Part shown: piece after piece, positions 45,263 through 53,558 of the stretch
Layout of the letters: each line of letters opens with the position of its first letter
How positions within the stretch are numbered: position 1 is the stretch's first letter
Source of the DNA: an uncultured Faecalicatena sp.
GTDB lineage: Bacteria; Bacillota; Clostridia; Lachnospirales; Lachnospiraceae
Assembly (NCBI GenBank): GCA_902489075.1
Contig: CABTYO010000005.1
Span: 1 to 64,000 of the forward strand
Direction: 5' to 3'
DNA length: 64,000 bases
The notes under the pieces: generated by a model
Databases searched by the model: none
Seen by the model: the letters and a program-made list of their open reading frames with translations, nothing else
What the model was told of the DNA's origin: nothing
Translations under genes and position numbers: made by a program

Positions 45263-45943
45263 ATGAAGGAGTTGCCTTTTCTGGGAATCGATGAAGGACA
45301 GCCTTCTTTTGCAGAATTGTGTCTAAACGACAGGAGATATGAACATTACCGTGCTGCTTTTTTTGACAGGACCTATTCTGCGGGGCAGTGTATTCATTCA
45401 CAGGGAGACAAGATCACCCATTTTGGGATTGTGACATCAGGGATTCTAAAGGCGGTCAGTTATTCGAGGGACGGCTGTGAACTCTGCCATGCTTATTTTG
45501 AGGAAGGGGAAAGTTTCCCTGAGTTTCTTTATCTGACGGGAAGACGGCAGTATACCTATATGCTTTACGTGGAAAAGCGGGCATCTGTTACCTGGATTCC
45601 ACTTTTAGTTCTCGAGGAGATGCTGACAGAGCAGCCGCAGATCTTAAGCGCCCTGCTGCTTTATGTTTCTCAGAGGGGGCTGAAAAATCAGCTGTATCTG
45701 AACTGCCTGAATTATCAGACCATACGGGAACGGATCGCCTACTGGATTTTGGGGATTCAGAATATGAATTCCGGTGGGACTATGCGCATACCACGGTCCC
45801 AGACTATTTTTGCAAATATGCTGCATGTGAGCCGGGCCTCGCTGAATCAGGAGTTGAAGCAGATGGAGAGAGAGGGTTACTTCCGGCTGGAGAAGGAGAA
45901 GATATCTGAGGTGAACGTGGTGAGACTGACCGAAATCCTGTAA
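45263..45943 (+). CDS. Crp/Fnr-family transcriptional regulator
   Basis: This 226-residue regulator has a cyclic-nucleotide-binding-type N-terminal domain (FDRTYSAGQCIHSQGDKITHFGI) and a C-terminal helix-turn-helix (QTIFANMLHVSRASLNQELKQMEREG). The Cys cluster of iron-sulfur Fnr is not clear, so its signal may be small or redox-related. The ATG at 45263 follows GGGAGG; a GTG 12 bases earlier is possible. Next to redox genes, a role in their control is plausible. Confidence 0.88.
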   Translation: MKELPFLGIDEGQPSFAELCLNDRRYEHYRAAFFDRTYSAGQCIHSQGDKITHFGIVTSGILKAVSYSRDGCELCHAYFEEGESFPEFLYLTGRRQYTYMLYVEKRASVTWIPLLVLEEMLTEQPQILSALLLYVSQRGLKNQLYLNCLNYQTIRERIAYWILGIQNMNSGGTMRIPRSQTIFANMLHVSRASLNQELKQMEREGYFRLEKEKISEVNVVRLTEIL

Positions 45944-46056
45944 GGGCGGACCAGGCATAGTTATTTTGTGATATATTAGGTGACTTTTTAAATTGTTTAT
46001 GATAAAATGTCGGATAGTGACAAGACAGATGTATGTGCAGGAGGAAAAAAGGAATC

Positions 46057-47109
46057 ATGAAGATACTGGACAGAATATTCATAAGCGGTTTAGGAGGGAT
46101 GGCCCAGGGGCTGTTTGCAACACTGATCATAGGAACAATCATTCAGCAGGTCGGAACCTTCATGGGTGGACCTACCGGGAATCTGATTTATGCGGTGGGG
46201 CGTGTGGCGGCTGTGATGACAGGAGCCGGAATCGGTGTCGGCGTGGCCCGGAAGCTGGATGGCAGCCATCTGGTGATCGCATCGGCGGCAACGGCAGGAA
46301 TGGTCGGGGCATTTGCGAGTAAGCTATTAGCAGGGCAGGTAATTCAGGATGGAACGATGGTCTTTGCAGGTCCAGGAGAACCCCTGGGGGCTTTTGTTGC
46401 TGCTTATGTAGCAATCGAATGTGGAATTCTGGTTTCAGGAAGGACCAAACTGGATATCATCCTGACCCCGCTTGTATCGATCGGGACAGGTTCCGCAGTC
46501 GGAATCTTTTTAGGACCACCGATCTCCAGATTCATGAACTGGCTGGGCTCCCTGATCAACTGGGGGACCGAGCAGCAGCCATTTTTAATGGGAATCATCG
46601 TGTCCGTGTTAATGGGAATGATCCTGACCATGCCGATCAGTTCGGCGGCACTGGGGATCATCCTGAATCTGTCCGGGCTGGCAGCAGGAGCGGCAACTAT
46701 CGGATGCTGCTGCAATATGGTCGGATTTGCCGTGGCGTCGTTCCGGGAGAATAAGATCGGGGGATTTCTGGCACAGGGGATCGGGACATCCATGCTCCAG
46801 GTTCCTAATATTGTGAGAAAACCGATCATATGGCTTCCTGTGATCCTGTCCAGTGCAATTCTGGGACCAGTTGGCACGATGCTGCTGCATATGACCAGCA
46901 ATGCCACAGGCTCCGGGATGGGAACGGCAGGCCTGGTCGGTCAGATCATGACCTGGCAGGTGATGACGCAGACGGAGCCGCAGATGGTTGTTCTGCTGAA
47001 GATCCTGGTAATCCAGATTCTACTTCCGGCCTTGGTGACGCTGGGAATCTCAGAATTCATGAGAAAGCATAAATGGATCAAGTTTGGAGATATGAAACTG
47101 GAATTGTAG
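46057..47109 (+). CDS. PTS IIC-like sugar transporter membrane protein
   Basis: This 350-residue protein has about eight to nine membrane helices and the PTS_EIIC_2 (PF13303) look, including GGMAQGLFATLIIGTIIQQ, GVGVARKLDGSHLV, LGIILNLSGLAAGAATIGCCCNMVGFAV and NATGSGMGTAGLVGQI. It carries no IIA or IIB domain and no such genes are nearby, so it may be an orphan transporter. The ATG at 46057 follows AGGAGG. Confidence 0.82.
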   Translation: MKILDRIFISGLGGMAQGLFATLIIGTIIQQVGTFMGGPTGNLIYAVGRVAAVMTGAGIGVGVARKLDGSHLVIASAATAGMVGAFASKLLAGQVIQDGTMVFAGPGEPLGAFVAAYVAIECGILVSGRTKLDIILTPLVSIGTGSAVGIFLGPPISRFMNWLGSLINWGTEQQPFLMGIIVSVLMGMILTMPISSAALGIILNLSGLAAGAATIGCCCNMVGFAVASFRENKIGGFLAQGIGTSMLQVPNIVRKPIIWLPVILSSAILGPVGTMLLHMTSNATGSGMGTAGLVGQIMTWQVMTQTEPQMVVLLKILVIQILLPALVTLGISEFMRKHKWIKFGDMKLEL

Positions 47110-47137
47110 GATCAAATTTTGTGGGATGGATCTCTTT

Positions 47138-47209
47138 GGTATCGGAATACATTCTGATATCGGAGTGCATTTTGGTATCGGAGTACATTTTGATATCTGA
47201 GTACATAAA
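47138..47209 (+). repeat. Four tandem 18-bp repeats
   Basis: Four head-to-tail copies of GRTATCGGAGTACATTTT lie at 47138, 47156, 47174 and 47192, between the PTS IIC stop and the terminator. Each copy differs from consensus at one to three positions. There are no spacers, so it is not a CRISPR array. Confidence 0.85.
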
Positions 47210-47257
47210 AAATCACTGTATACGGTTTGAAAAAGGAACCGGTATACAGTGATTTTC
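47208..47257. terminator. Bidirectional terminator between the PTS IIC and Rrf2 genes
   Basis: AAAATCACTGTATACGGTT pairs with AACCGGTATACAGTGATTTT. T runs follow on both strands, serving convergent genes. Confidence 0.85.
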
Positions 47258-47263
47258 TGCTTT

Positions 47264-47677
47264 TTAAATTTCATCATTTTCTTTCAGCAGATCTGCGAGT
47301 GTGATGCCGTAAAAGAAATCGTGGACCATGGTATCGAACCGTTTCCACATGGGGAGCGTGGGACAGCTGCCGGCATAGCTGCATGGCTCCGCCCCGGACA
47401 TCAGGCAGGCTACGGGTGCGAGGGTCCCTTCGGCAAGCGTAAGAATCTCACCGACGGTATATTCCTCCGGCTGTCTCGTCAGCTTGTAGCCTCCGCCTTT
47501 TCCACGGAGGCCTTTCAGAAGCTTTTCTTTTACCAGCACCTTTAAGATAATTTCTAAATACTTTTCCGAAATTCCCTGACGGTTTGCAATATCTTTCAGT
47601 GGGGTGAATGTATCCGTTCCCTGTGCTGCCAGATCAATCATTACGCGTAAAGCATATCTTCCCTTTGTAGAAATCAT
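47264..47677 (-). CDS. Rrf2-family transcriptional regulator
   Basis: This 137-residue regulator has the family start MISTKGRYALRVMIDLA and a winged helix (ISEKYLEIILKVLVKEKLL, GKGGGYKLTR). A loop with three cysteines (Cys in VACLMSG, EPCSYAG and GSCPTLPMW) follows, as in iron-sulfur IscR-type members. It could sense iron-sulfur or cysteine status. GGAGGGAG precedes the ATG. The metY gene lies 1.5 kb away with a palindrome over its promoter, but a link is only a guess. Confidence 0.9.
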   Translation of the reverse strand: MISTKGRYALRVMIDLAAQGTDTFTPLKDIANRQGISEKYLEIILKVLVKEKLLKGLRGKGGGYKLTRQPEEYTVGEILTLAEGTLAPVACLMSGAEPCSYAGSCPTLPMWKRFDTMVHDFFYGITLADLLKENDEI

Positions 47678-47726
47678 AAGCTCCCTCCTGTTCTTTAAAC
47701 CTATTATACCGAAAGGAAATAGGGAA

Positions 47727-47846
47727 ATGCAAGCATTTCATCCGGATATAGTGAACGAACTTGTGAGTGAACGGATTGGGGGATACAAGGCGAGCAGCTT
47801 GTATCAAAAGAATTGGGCGCAGCCAGCCTATGATGTAATGCTATAA
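47727..47846 (+). pseudogene. Short reading frame, possible gene remnant
   Basis: A 39-residue frame (MQAFHPDIVNELVSERIGG start) follows AAAGGAAATAGGG and is divergent from the Rrf2 gene. The composition looks protein-like, but it ends just inside the Abi gene region (AT-rich). It may be the N-terminal stub of a gene cut by insertion of the Abi unit. It overlaps the Abi 3' end by 19 bases on the opposite strand. I do not recognise it. Confidence 0.35.
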
Positions 47847-48772
47847 CGTGTGATATTAGTCCAATTTTGAGGAAATCCCATCCTCTCTAGTAGTTCATTG
47901 TTATCCATATGAGCCAGTTTTTTTGAGGTGGTGCTTATCAGTTGTGACAACTTTCCTTTAAAAATCTTGAAATCTTCCGATGGGATTAAATAACGAAAAG
48001 CTATGACGACTGCAAAAAGGTCATTTTTTCCGTATCGATATTGAATTCCATCTTTAGGGATAGACAGTTTCTGGTGTAATGGTAAATCAGAAATATTATC
48101 CATTGTCCGATAAGTAAAAAGCCGTTCACCATGAGCACAGACATTGCGGTATTTAGTCAATACAGAGAGAAATTGTTCCATTTGCCGTCTGTTGATAATG
48201 CCAAAGTTTTTACAAACCTTGGATTGCAGGGATTGTGGAAAAACCTTATACATTTTCGAAAGATTACCAAAAGTCAGTACATTAATTAATACCCATAGTG
48301 GAATATTTCCATATGTATCCCGGTAATAGTTGATATAAATATAATCGTTCGTGGACACAGCACGTTGTAAAGTGGAAATTAGCCGTGATGCTGTTTTATG
48401 TGTACGTTTGGTATGGTTGAAATTGTCAATATTTAAATAAGCCGTTTGGGATTCTCCATATTTTTCTGAAAAGTAGTAAGACATGAGAGAACGTAGATGA
48501 CGTTCGATTTGTAATAGATACTTAAAAAATAATTCTCTCAGATCGGAATCAAATTTATATAGAGTTACAATTTCTTCAAATGCAGTACCGGGTTTGTATT
48601 TCTTTGTAAGAGGGATTCGAAATAGATGTTTATATCCACCCATTAGAGGAAAATATCCGATGCGCTTTAGGGTATCTTCGGCATATTGTCGATTTGATAT
48701 AATAATTTGTTTTTCATTTTGTAGCTGTTCTACTTGTTCAGAAAAGGTAGAAAAAAGTTTGGATTCTGGCAT
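47828..48772 (-). CDS. Abortive infection protein, Abi_2 (AbiD/F-like) family
   Basis: This 314-residue protein belongs to the Abi_2 family that stops phage growth by killing or arresting the infected cell. Family features are the KQIIISNRQYAEDTLKRIGYFPLMGGYKHL start region and FKYLLQIERHLRSLMSYYFSEKYG. A HEPN-type RNase motif, Arg209-x4-His214, lies in KYRNVCAHGERLF. The start at 48772 follows AAGGAGAA; the longer upstream frame is not a gene because it runs through the RNA. Codon use and AT content are unlike its neighbours, so it was probably transferred. A small RNA with its own promoter and terminator lies directly upstream. Confidence 0.88.
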   Translation of the reverse strand: MPESKLFSTFSEQVEQLQNEKQIIISNRQYAEDTLKRIGYFPLMGGYKHLFRIPLTKKYKPGTAFEEIVTLYKFDSDLRELFFKYLLQIERHLRSLMSYYFSEKYGESQTAYLNIDNFNHTKRTHKTASRLISTLQRAVSTNDYIYINYYRDTYGNIPLWVLINVLTFGNLSKMYKVFPQSLQSKVCKNFGIINRRQMEQFLSVLTKYRNVCAHGERLFTYRTMDNISDLPLHQKLSIPKDGIQYRYGKNDLFAVVIAFRYLIPSEDFKIFKGKLSQLISTTSKKLAHMDNNELLERMGFPQNWTNITRYSITS

Positions 48773-48789
48773 AATAGTTCTCCTTAATA

Positions 48790-48859
48790 CAAAAAAGGGG
48801 AGAGACCCGCAGGTTCTCCCCCGGTTACGGGCTTCGCAAGTTTCCGCAACACGATCACT
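48790..48859 (-). ncRNA. Structured small RNA upstream of the Abi gene (abiF-type)
   Basis: About 70 bases starting near 48859. GTTGCGG pairs with CCGTAAC (7 bp, one wobble), then GGGGAGA pairs with TCTCCCC as the last hairpin, followed by six T. The position, before the Abi gene and between a promoter and a terminator, fits the abiF RNA motif that I recall from comparative RNA surveys. It may be an RNA antitoxin or guide for the Abi protein. Confidence 0.6.
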
Positions 48860-48865
48860 GAACTT

Positions 48866-48894
48866 AATATAACAAAACATTACAAGAAAGTCAA
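48866..48894 (-). promoter_or_regulatory. Promoter of the Abi-associated RNA
   Basis: On the minus strand TTGACT (48894-48889) and TATATT (48871-48866) have a 17-base spacer. This is a near-consensus sigma-A promoter about 7 bases before the RNA. Confidence 0.75.
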
Positions 48895-49083
48895 CTGATT
48901 TTGGGATGAATCTCCTCAATCCTGCGATGTCTTAGTTTGTTATATGGTTCTATATCAGTATATAAAAAAGAAGATGAAATATACACATAAAGAACAAGAT
49001 TGTAGTTGAACAGATATATTCTGTGAATTACTGAAAGGTTATTAATTTATTAGTATAATCGGTGTTTATGGGAAAATATACCT

Positions 49084-49121
49084 ATAAACCTATTGACAAA
49101 GTGGGTTTATAAGAGTATGAT
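49084..49121 (+). promoter_or_regulatory. Promoter and palindromic operator of metY
   Basis: TTGACA (49093-49098) and TATGAT (49116-49121) have a 17-base spacer. ATAAACC (49084-49090) and GGTTTAT (49104-49110) form a palindrome that covers the -35 box, a good place for a repressor. I see no SAM riboswitch. Confidence 0.65.
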
Positions 49122-49166
49122 TCCCCTAACGAACTCACAAACCGTTTTTGTAAGGAGGAGAAGAAT

Positions 49167-50495
49167 ATGGCAGATTTGACAAAAAAGGAAGAGAGAGTCC
49201 AACCAGAGAGTGGCTACAGATTCGAGACATTACAGCTTCATGTGGGGCAGGAAGAGCCTGATCCGGCGACGGATTCCAGGGCAGTGCCGATTTACCAGAC
49301 CACGTCCTATGTGTTTCGGAACTGTGAACATGCGGCAGCACGATTTAACCTGTCTGACAGCGGTAATATTTACGGAAGGCTGACCAACTCCACACAGGAT
49401 GTTCTGGAAAAAAGAATCGCGGCGCTGGAGGGCGGTGTGGCGGCACTGGCACTGGCATCCGGTGCAGCAGCGATTACATATACGATTGAGGCGCTGGCAC
49501 GGGATGGAGGTCATATCGTAGCGCAGAAGACGATTTACGGAGGCAGCTATAATCTGCTGGAACACACGCTTCCCCATTATGGGATTACGACTACTTTCGT
49601 GGATGCACATAATCTGGAGGAAGTTAAGAGTGCGATTCAGGAGAATACAAGAGCCATCTATCTGGAAACGCTGGGGAATCCGAACAGCGACATCCCTGAT
49701 ATTAAGGCGATTGCACAGATTGCGCACAGGCATAGACTGCCGCTTGTGATTGATAATACATTTGGAACACCTTATCTGATCCGCCCCATCGAATATGGCG
49801 CAGATATTGTGGTACATTCCGCAACAAAGTTTATAGGAGGGCACGGGACCACGCTGGGCGGAATCATCGTAGATTCCGGAAAGTTTGACTGGAAGGCAAG
49901 TGGGAAATATCCTGGCATCGCAGAGCCCAATCCGAGTTATCACGGATGCTCTTTTGTAGAGGCAGCAGGCCCGGCAGCTTTTGTGACTTATATCCGTGCG
50001 ATTCTTTTAAGGGATACAGGAGCATCGATTTCTCCATTTAATGCATTTCTTCTCCTTCAGGGGGTGGAGACGCTGTCCCTGCGTCTGGACCGACACATAG
50101 AGAATACGAAGAGGGTAGTTGAATATCTGGCAGGACATCCACAGGTGGAGCGTGTCAATCATCCATCTTTACCGGATCACCCGGACCATGAGCTGTATGA
50201 ACAGTATTTTCCGAACGGGGGAGCCTCTATTTTTACCTTTGAGATCAAGGGCGGACAGGAAGAGGCATACCAGTTTATTGACCACCTGAAGATATTTTCA
50301 CTGCTTGCCAATGTGGCAGATGTGAAGAGCCTGGTAGTCCACCCGGCAACCACGACACACTCCCAGCTTACAAAGGAGGAACTGGAAGAGCAGAATATCA
50401 GACCGAATACGATCCGGCTCTCCATAGGAACGGAGCATATCGAAGATATTCTTGCGGATCTGGAGCGGGGGTTCAACGCAGTCAGCGCGGAGTGA
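49167..50495 (+). CDS. metY: O-acetylhomoserine sulfhydrylase (Met/Cys biosynthesis)
   Basis: MetY joins O-acetylhomoserine with sulfide to give homocysteine. The protein has 442 residues, of the cystathionine gamma-synthase PLP class. The start FETLQLHVGQEEPDPATDSRAVPIYQTTSYVF, the substrate YGRLTNSTQDVLE stretch, the catalytic tyrosine in TIYGGSYNLLEH and the PLP lysine in VVHSATKFIGGHGTT are all in place. AAGGAGG precedes the ATG. It is a one-gene unit, with a palindrome at the promoter. Confidence 0.95.
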   Translation: MADLTKKEERVQPESGYRFETLQLHVGQEEPDPATDSRAVPIYQTTSYVFRNCEHAAARFNLSDSGNIYGRLTNSTQDVLEKRIAALEGGVAALALASGAAAITYTIEALARDGGHIVAQKTIYGGSYNLLEHTLPHYGITTTFVDAHNLEEVKSAIQENTRAIYLETLGNPNSDIPDIKAIAQIAHRHRLPLVIDNTFGTPYLIRPIEYGADIVVHSATKFIGGHGTTLGGIIVDSGKFDWKASGKYPGIAEPNPSYHGCSFVEAAGPAAFVTYIRAILLRDTGASISPFNAFLLLQGVETLSLRLDRHIENTKRVVEYLAGHPQVERVNHPSLPDHPDHELYEQYFPNGGASIFTFEIKGGQEEAYQFIDHLKIFSLLANVADVKSLVVHPATTTHSQLTKEELEEQNIRPNTIRLSIGTEHIEDILADLERGFNAVSAE

Positions 50496-50596
50496 CAGAA
50501 GCGTTACTGTTCATTCGTAAGCTCGTAACTGAGCCCAGGATACCTGTGTACAGTTGCACAGAAGCAAGAAATGGAAACAAAAAAGTGAAAAAAGGA

Positions 50597-50625
50597 TTGA
50601 CATTTTAAAATTGACACGATATACT
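50597..50625 (+). promoter_or_regulatory. Promoter of the trp operon
   Basis: TTGACA (50597-50602) and TATACT (50620-50625) with a 17-base spacer, just before the T-box leader. Confidence 0.8.
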
Positions 50626-50639
50626 CTAATACATTAAAG

Positions 50640-50950
50640 AGATAAACCGATGAACAAGAGGAGTAGGTAAAGATATTTATTCTCAGAGAGCTGCCGGATG
50701 GTGGAAAGGCAGCAATAAGAGTTTTTACTGAATGGACTTGCGAGGGCAGCTTGAAACTGTGTGGACAGGAGTAGACGCTGACGGGATTCTCACCCGTTAC
50801 CAAGGAGATGTGTATGTCAGTACATAAAGGAGCGGTCGATAGTATCGGCAATTTGGGTGGTACCGCAGAAGTTAAATATACCTTACTGGATGTTAATGTC
50901 CAATAAGCATAAGCTTTTGTCCCTTTACAGGGGCAGAGGCTTTTTTTGTA
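50640..50950 (+). promoter_or_regulatory. T-box leader specific for tRNA-Trp
   Basis: The conserved T-box sequence GGGTGGTACCGC lies near 50857-50868. Upstream is a long stem I with an AGAGGAGTAGGTA start. The specifier is TGG (Trp) at 50733-50735. A terminator (AGCTTTTGTCCC against GGGGCAGAGGCT plus seven T, 50912-50947) ends the leader. Uncharged tRNA-Trp would favour the antiterminator and turn on trp genes. Confidence 0.92.
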
Positions 50951-51090
50951 TAAAAAAATATCTTCATCTATCACAAAGCCTCCCGCTGGATGCACAGGCA
51001 ACATAAAGTACACCATTGTTTTGATCCAGGGTGTACCAGGACAGATTCATGATATGCACACAGATGCATGAAAAGAAGGAGGAGACAGAG

Positions 51091-52110
51091 ATGATTCAGG
51101 AAGCAATTGCAAAACTTACAAGGAAAGAGGACTTGAATTACGAAGAGGCAAGAGGTGTTATGACCGAGATGATGGACGGCACCGCGACACAGGCGCAGAT
51201 GGGAGGATTCCTGATGGCGCTTGGGATGCAGGGGGAGACGATCGAGGAGATCACCGCATTTGCAGAAGTGATGCGTGAAAAAGGAGTGAAGATCCGGCCG
51301 GAAAGAGCAGTGATTGATATTGTCGGGACCGGAGGAGACCAGGTGGGAACCTTTAACATCTCCACCACATCCGCTTTTGTTGTGGCGGCAGGCGGGGTTC
51401 CGGTCGCAAAGCATGGGAACCGGAGCGTATCCAGCAGAAGCGGGGCAGCGGATGTGCTGGAAAAGCTGGGAATCCAGGTAGGGCTTACCGCAGAGCAGAA
51501 CGAAAAAGTCTTGAATCAGACCGGAATCTGTTTCATGTTCGCTCCGGTCTATCATTCCTCCATGAAATATGCGGCACCCGTCAGAAAAGAGCTGGGAGTC
51601 AGGACCGTGTTTAATATCCTGGGGCCTCTTTCCAATCCGGCAGCCGCGACGATGCAGCTTCTGGGAGTATATGACAAGAAACTGGCAGAGCCCCTGGCGA
51701 GAGTACTTGCCAATCTGGGGGTGACCCGCGGAGTGGCAGTCTGCGGGGAGGACGGCCTGGACGAGATCACGCTGACAGGTGAGACAGATGTCTATGAGAT
51801 CCGTTTCGGCGAGATTACATCCTATACCATTTCGCCGGAGCAGTTCGGACTGGCCAGATGTCCGCTTGAGGAACTGATTGGAGGAACACCAGAGGAAAAT
51901 GCACAGATCACTCTGGATATTCTGACAGGAAAAGAGACCGGGCCGAAGCGGGATGTGGTCCTCATGAATGCAGGGATGAGCCTGTACCTGGGAATCGACG
52001 GGATTACACTGGCGGATGGAATCAAGATGGCAAAGGAACTGATTGAAAGCGGAAAGGCATATGCAAAATATGAGGAATTCCGCGATGCAGTACAGGAGGC
52101 AGCACAATGA
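51091..52110 (+). CDS. trpD: Anthranilate phosphoribosyltransferase
   Basis: TrpD adds phosphoribosyl to anthranilate. The protein has 339 residues with the PRPP site DIVGTGGDQVGTFNIST and KHGNRSVSSRSGAADVLEKLG. There is no fused TrpG domain. The ATG at 51091 follows AAGGAGGAG; an upstream frame extension lacks a ribosome site. It heads the operon, 4 bases overlapping trpC. Confidence 0.97.
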   Translation: MIQEAIAKLTRKEDLNYEEARGVMTEMMDGTATQAQMGGFLMALGMQGETIEEITAFAEVMREKGVKIRPERAVIDIVGTGGDQVGTFNISTTSAFVVAAGGVPVAKHGNRSVSSRSGAADVLEKLGIQVGLTAEQNEKVLNQTGICFMFAPVYHSSMKYAAPVRKELGVRTVFNILGPLSNPAAATMQLLGVYDKKLAEPLARVLANLGVTRGVAVCGEDGLDEITLTGETDVYEIRFGEITSYTISPEQFGLARCPLEELIGGTPEENAQITLDILTGKETGPKRDVVLMNAGMSLYLGIDGITLADGIKMAKELIESGKAYAKYEEFRDAVQEAAQ

Positions 52111-52904
52111 TATTAGACCAGATAGCAGCAGATACAAAACTCAGGATCATCAAAGCAAAGAGAAAGGTTCCATTTTCAGAAATCTGTAAGAAGGCTATGG
52201 CGATGGAGAGAAATACCGGATTTCCATTTGAGGAGGTTCTTAAGAAGCCGGGAATGCATTATCTATGCGAGGTGAAGAAGGCCTCCCCCTCCAGGGGCGT
52301 GATTGCAGAATCCTTTCCTTACCGGGAGATCGCAGGAGAGTATGAGGCGGCAGGGGCAGCAGTAATTTCCTGTCTGACAGAGCCGAAATATTTCCAGGGA
52401 AAAAACGAGTACCTTGCGGAGATTAGGCAGGAGGTCTCGATTCCCATTCTGAGGAAAGACTTTACGATTGATGAGTATATGATTTATGAGGCGAAGATCC
52501 TGGGAGCGGATGCAGTGCTTCTGATCTGTTCTCTTCTGGATACGGAGACGCTGAAACGGTATCTCAGTCTCTGCGACAGGCTGGGGCTTTCCGCACTGGT
52601 GGAGGTCCATGATGAAGCAGAGATGCAATCGGCAATTCAGGCGGGCGCGAGGGTGATCGGGGTGAATAACCGGAACTTGAAGGATTTTACCGTGGATATC
52701 GGCAACAGTATCCGGCTTCGGAGCCTGGCACCTGAGAATGTGCTGTTCGTGGCAGAAAGCGGAATCAAGACAGCAGCGGATATTGAAGAATTGAAAAAGG
52801 CGAATGTCAATGGCGTGCTGATTGGAGAGACGCTGATGAAGAGCAGCAATAAGAAGGAGATGCTGGAAGAACTGAATGGCGGAGCACTTTCAAAGGCACA
52901 GTAA
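52107..52904 (+). CDS. trpC: Indole-3-glycerol phosphate synthase
   Basis: TrpC closes the indole ring. The protein has 265 residues. Motifs are CEVKKASPSRG, IPILRKDFTIDEYMIYEAKILGAD and GVNNRNLKDF, plus the phosphate site SGIKTAADI. It starts in the last codon of trpD (ATGA overlap), so translation is coupled. It is a separate gene, not fused to TrpF. Confidence 0.97.
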   Translation: MILDQIAADTKLRIIKAKRKVPFSEICKKAMAMERNTGFPFEEVLKKPGMHYLCEVKKASPSRGVIAESFPYREIAGEYEAAGAAVISCLTEPKYFQGKNEYLAEIRQEVSIPILRKDFTIDEYMIYEAKILGADAVLLICSLLDTETLKRYLSLCDRLGLSALVEVHDEAEMQSAIQAGARVIGVNNRNLKDFTVDIGNSIRLRSLAPENVLFVAESGIKTAADIEELKKANVNGVLIGETLMKSSNKKEMLEELNGGALSKAQ

Positions 52905-52940
52905 GAGTCATAATCGTAGTGCAGTGCACAGGGAGGCATG

Positions 52941-53558
52941 ATGACAAAAATTAAAATCTGCGGTCTGAGAAGACAGAAGGACATTGAAATCATAAATGAA
53001 GTAAAACCGGACTTTGCAGGTTTTGTGTTTGCCAGAAGCCCCAGACAGGTCGATGAGAAGCTTTCTTTTCAGTTGAGGCAAAAGATGGACCCGGCAGTGA
53101 AGGCAGTGGGCGTATTTGTCAATGAGCCTGTCTGGCGGGTGGCAGCAATTGGCAGAGCGGGGATCATTCAGATGATTCAGCTTCATGGAGATGAGGATGC
53201 ATCTTATATAGAAGAAATACGAATGAAAGCAGCAGGAATTCCGATTATCAAGGCAGTACGTGTGCGGTCGGCGGACGATATTTTAAAGGCGGCAGAGCTG
53301 GATGTGGACTATCTGCTTTTGGATACTTTTGTAAAAGGAGTATATGGAGGAAGCGGGATTTCATTTGATAAGAAATTCATTCCTGAAATGAATAAGCCGT
53401 ATTTTCTCGCAGGCGGGCTGACAGCGGAAAATGTTAAGGAGAACATCAGGATCTGTCATCCGTTTGCGGTAGATACAAGCAGTGCAATGGAGACAGACGG
53501 CATCAAGGATACAGATAAGATCAGAAAATTTGTAGAAAGGGTGAGAAACAATGAATAA
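52941..53558 (+). CDS. trpF: Phosphoribosylanthranilate isomerase
   Basis: TrpF isomerises phosphoribosylanthranilate to CdRP. The protein has 205 residues with the catalytic Cys in KIKICGLRRQKDIE and the Asp in LLLDTFVKGVYGGSG. The end AVDTSSAMETDGIKD is the phosphate site. The second of two adjacent ATGs is preferred for its distance from GGGAGG. It overlaps trpB by 8 bases. Confidence 0.95.
   Translation: MTKIKICGLRRQKDIEIINEVKPDFAGFVFARSPRQVDEKLSFQLRQKMDPAVKAVGVFVNEPVWRVAAIGRAGIIQMIQLHGDEDASYIEEIRMKAAGIPIIKAVRVRSADDILKAAELDVDYLLLDTFVKGVYGGSGISFDKKFIPEMNKPYFLAGGLTAENVKENIRICHPFAVDTSSAMETDGIKDTDKIRKFVERVRNNE

Noticed and set aside
47138..47209. CRISPR array
   Set aside because: The 18-bp units are directly adjacent without spacers, and no cas gene is nearby.
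47050..47277. Minus-strand frame with CTPIPK-type six-residue repeats
   Set aside because: The repeats come from the 18-bp DNA array; the frame overlaps the PTS gene end and the terminator and has no ribosome site.
48773..48919. A longer N-terminus for the Abi protein
   Set aside because: The extension would be read through the promoter and structured RNA, while the ATG at 48772 has a good ribosome site.
48950..49166. SAM (S-box) riboswitch before metY
   Set aside because: No S-box core sequence or four-way fold is seen; only a promoter with a palindrome is present.
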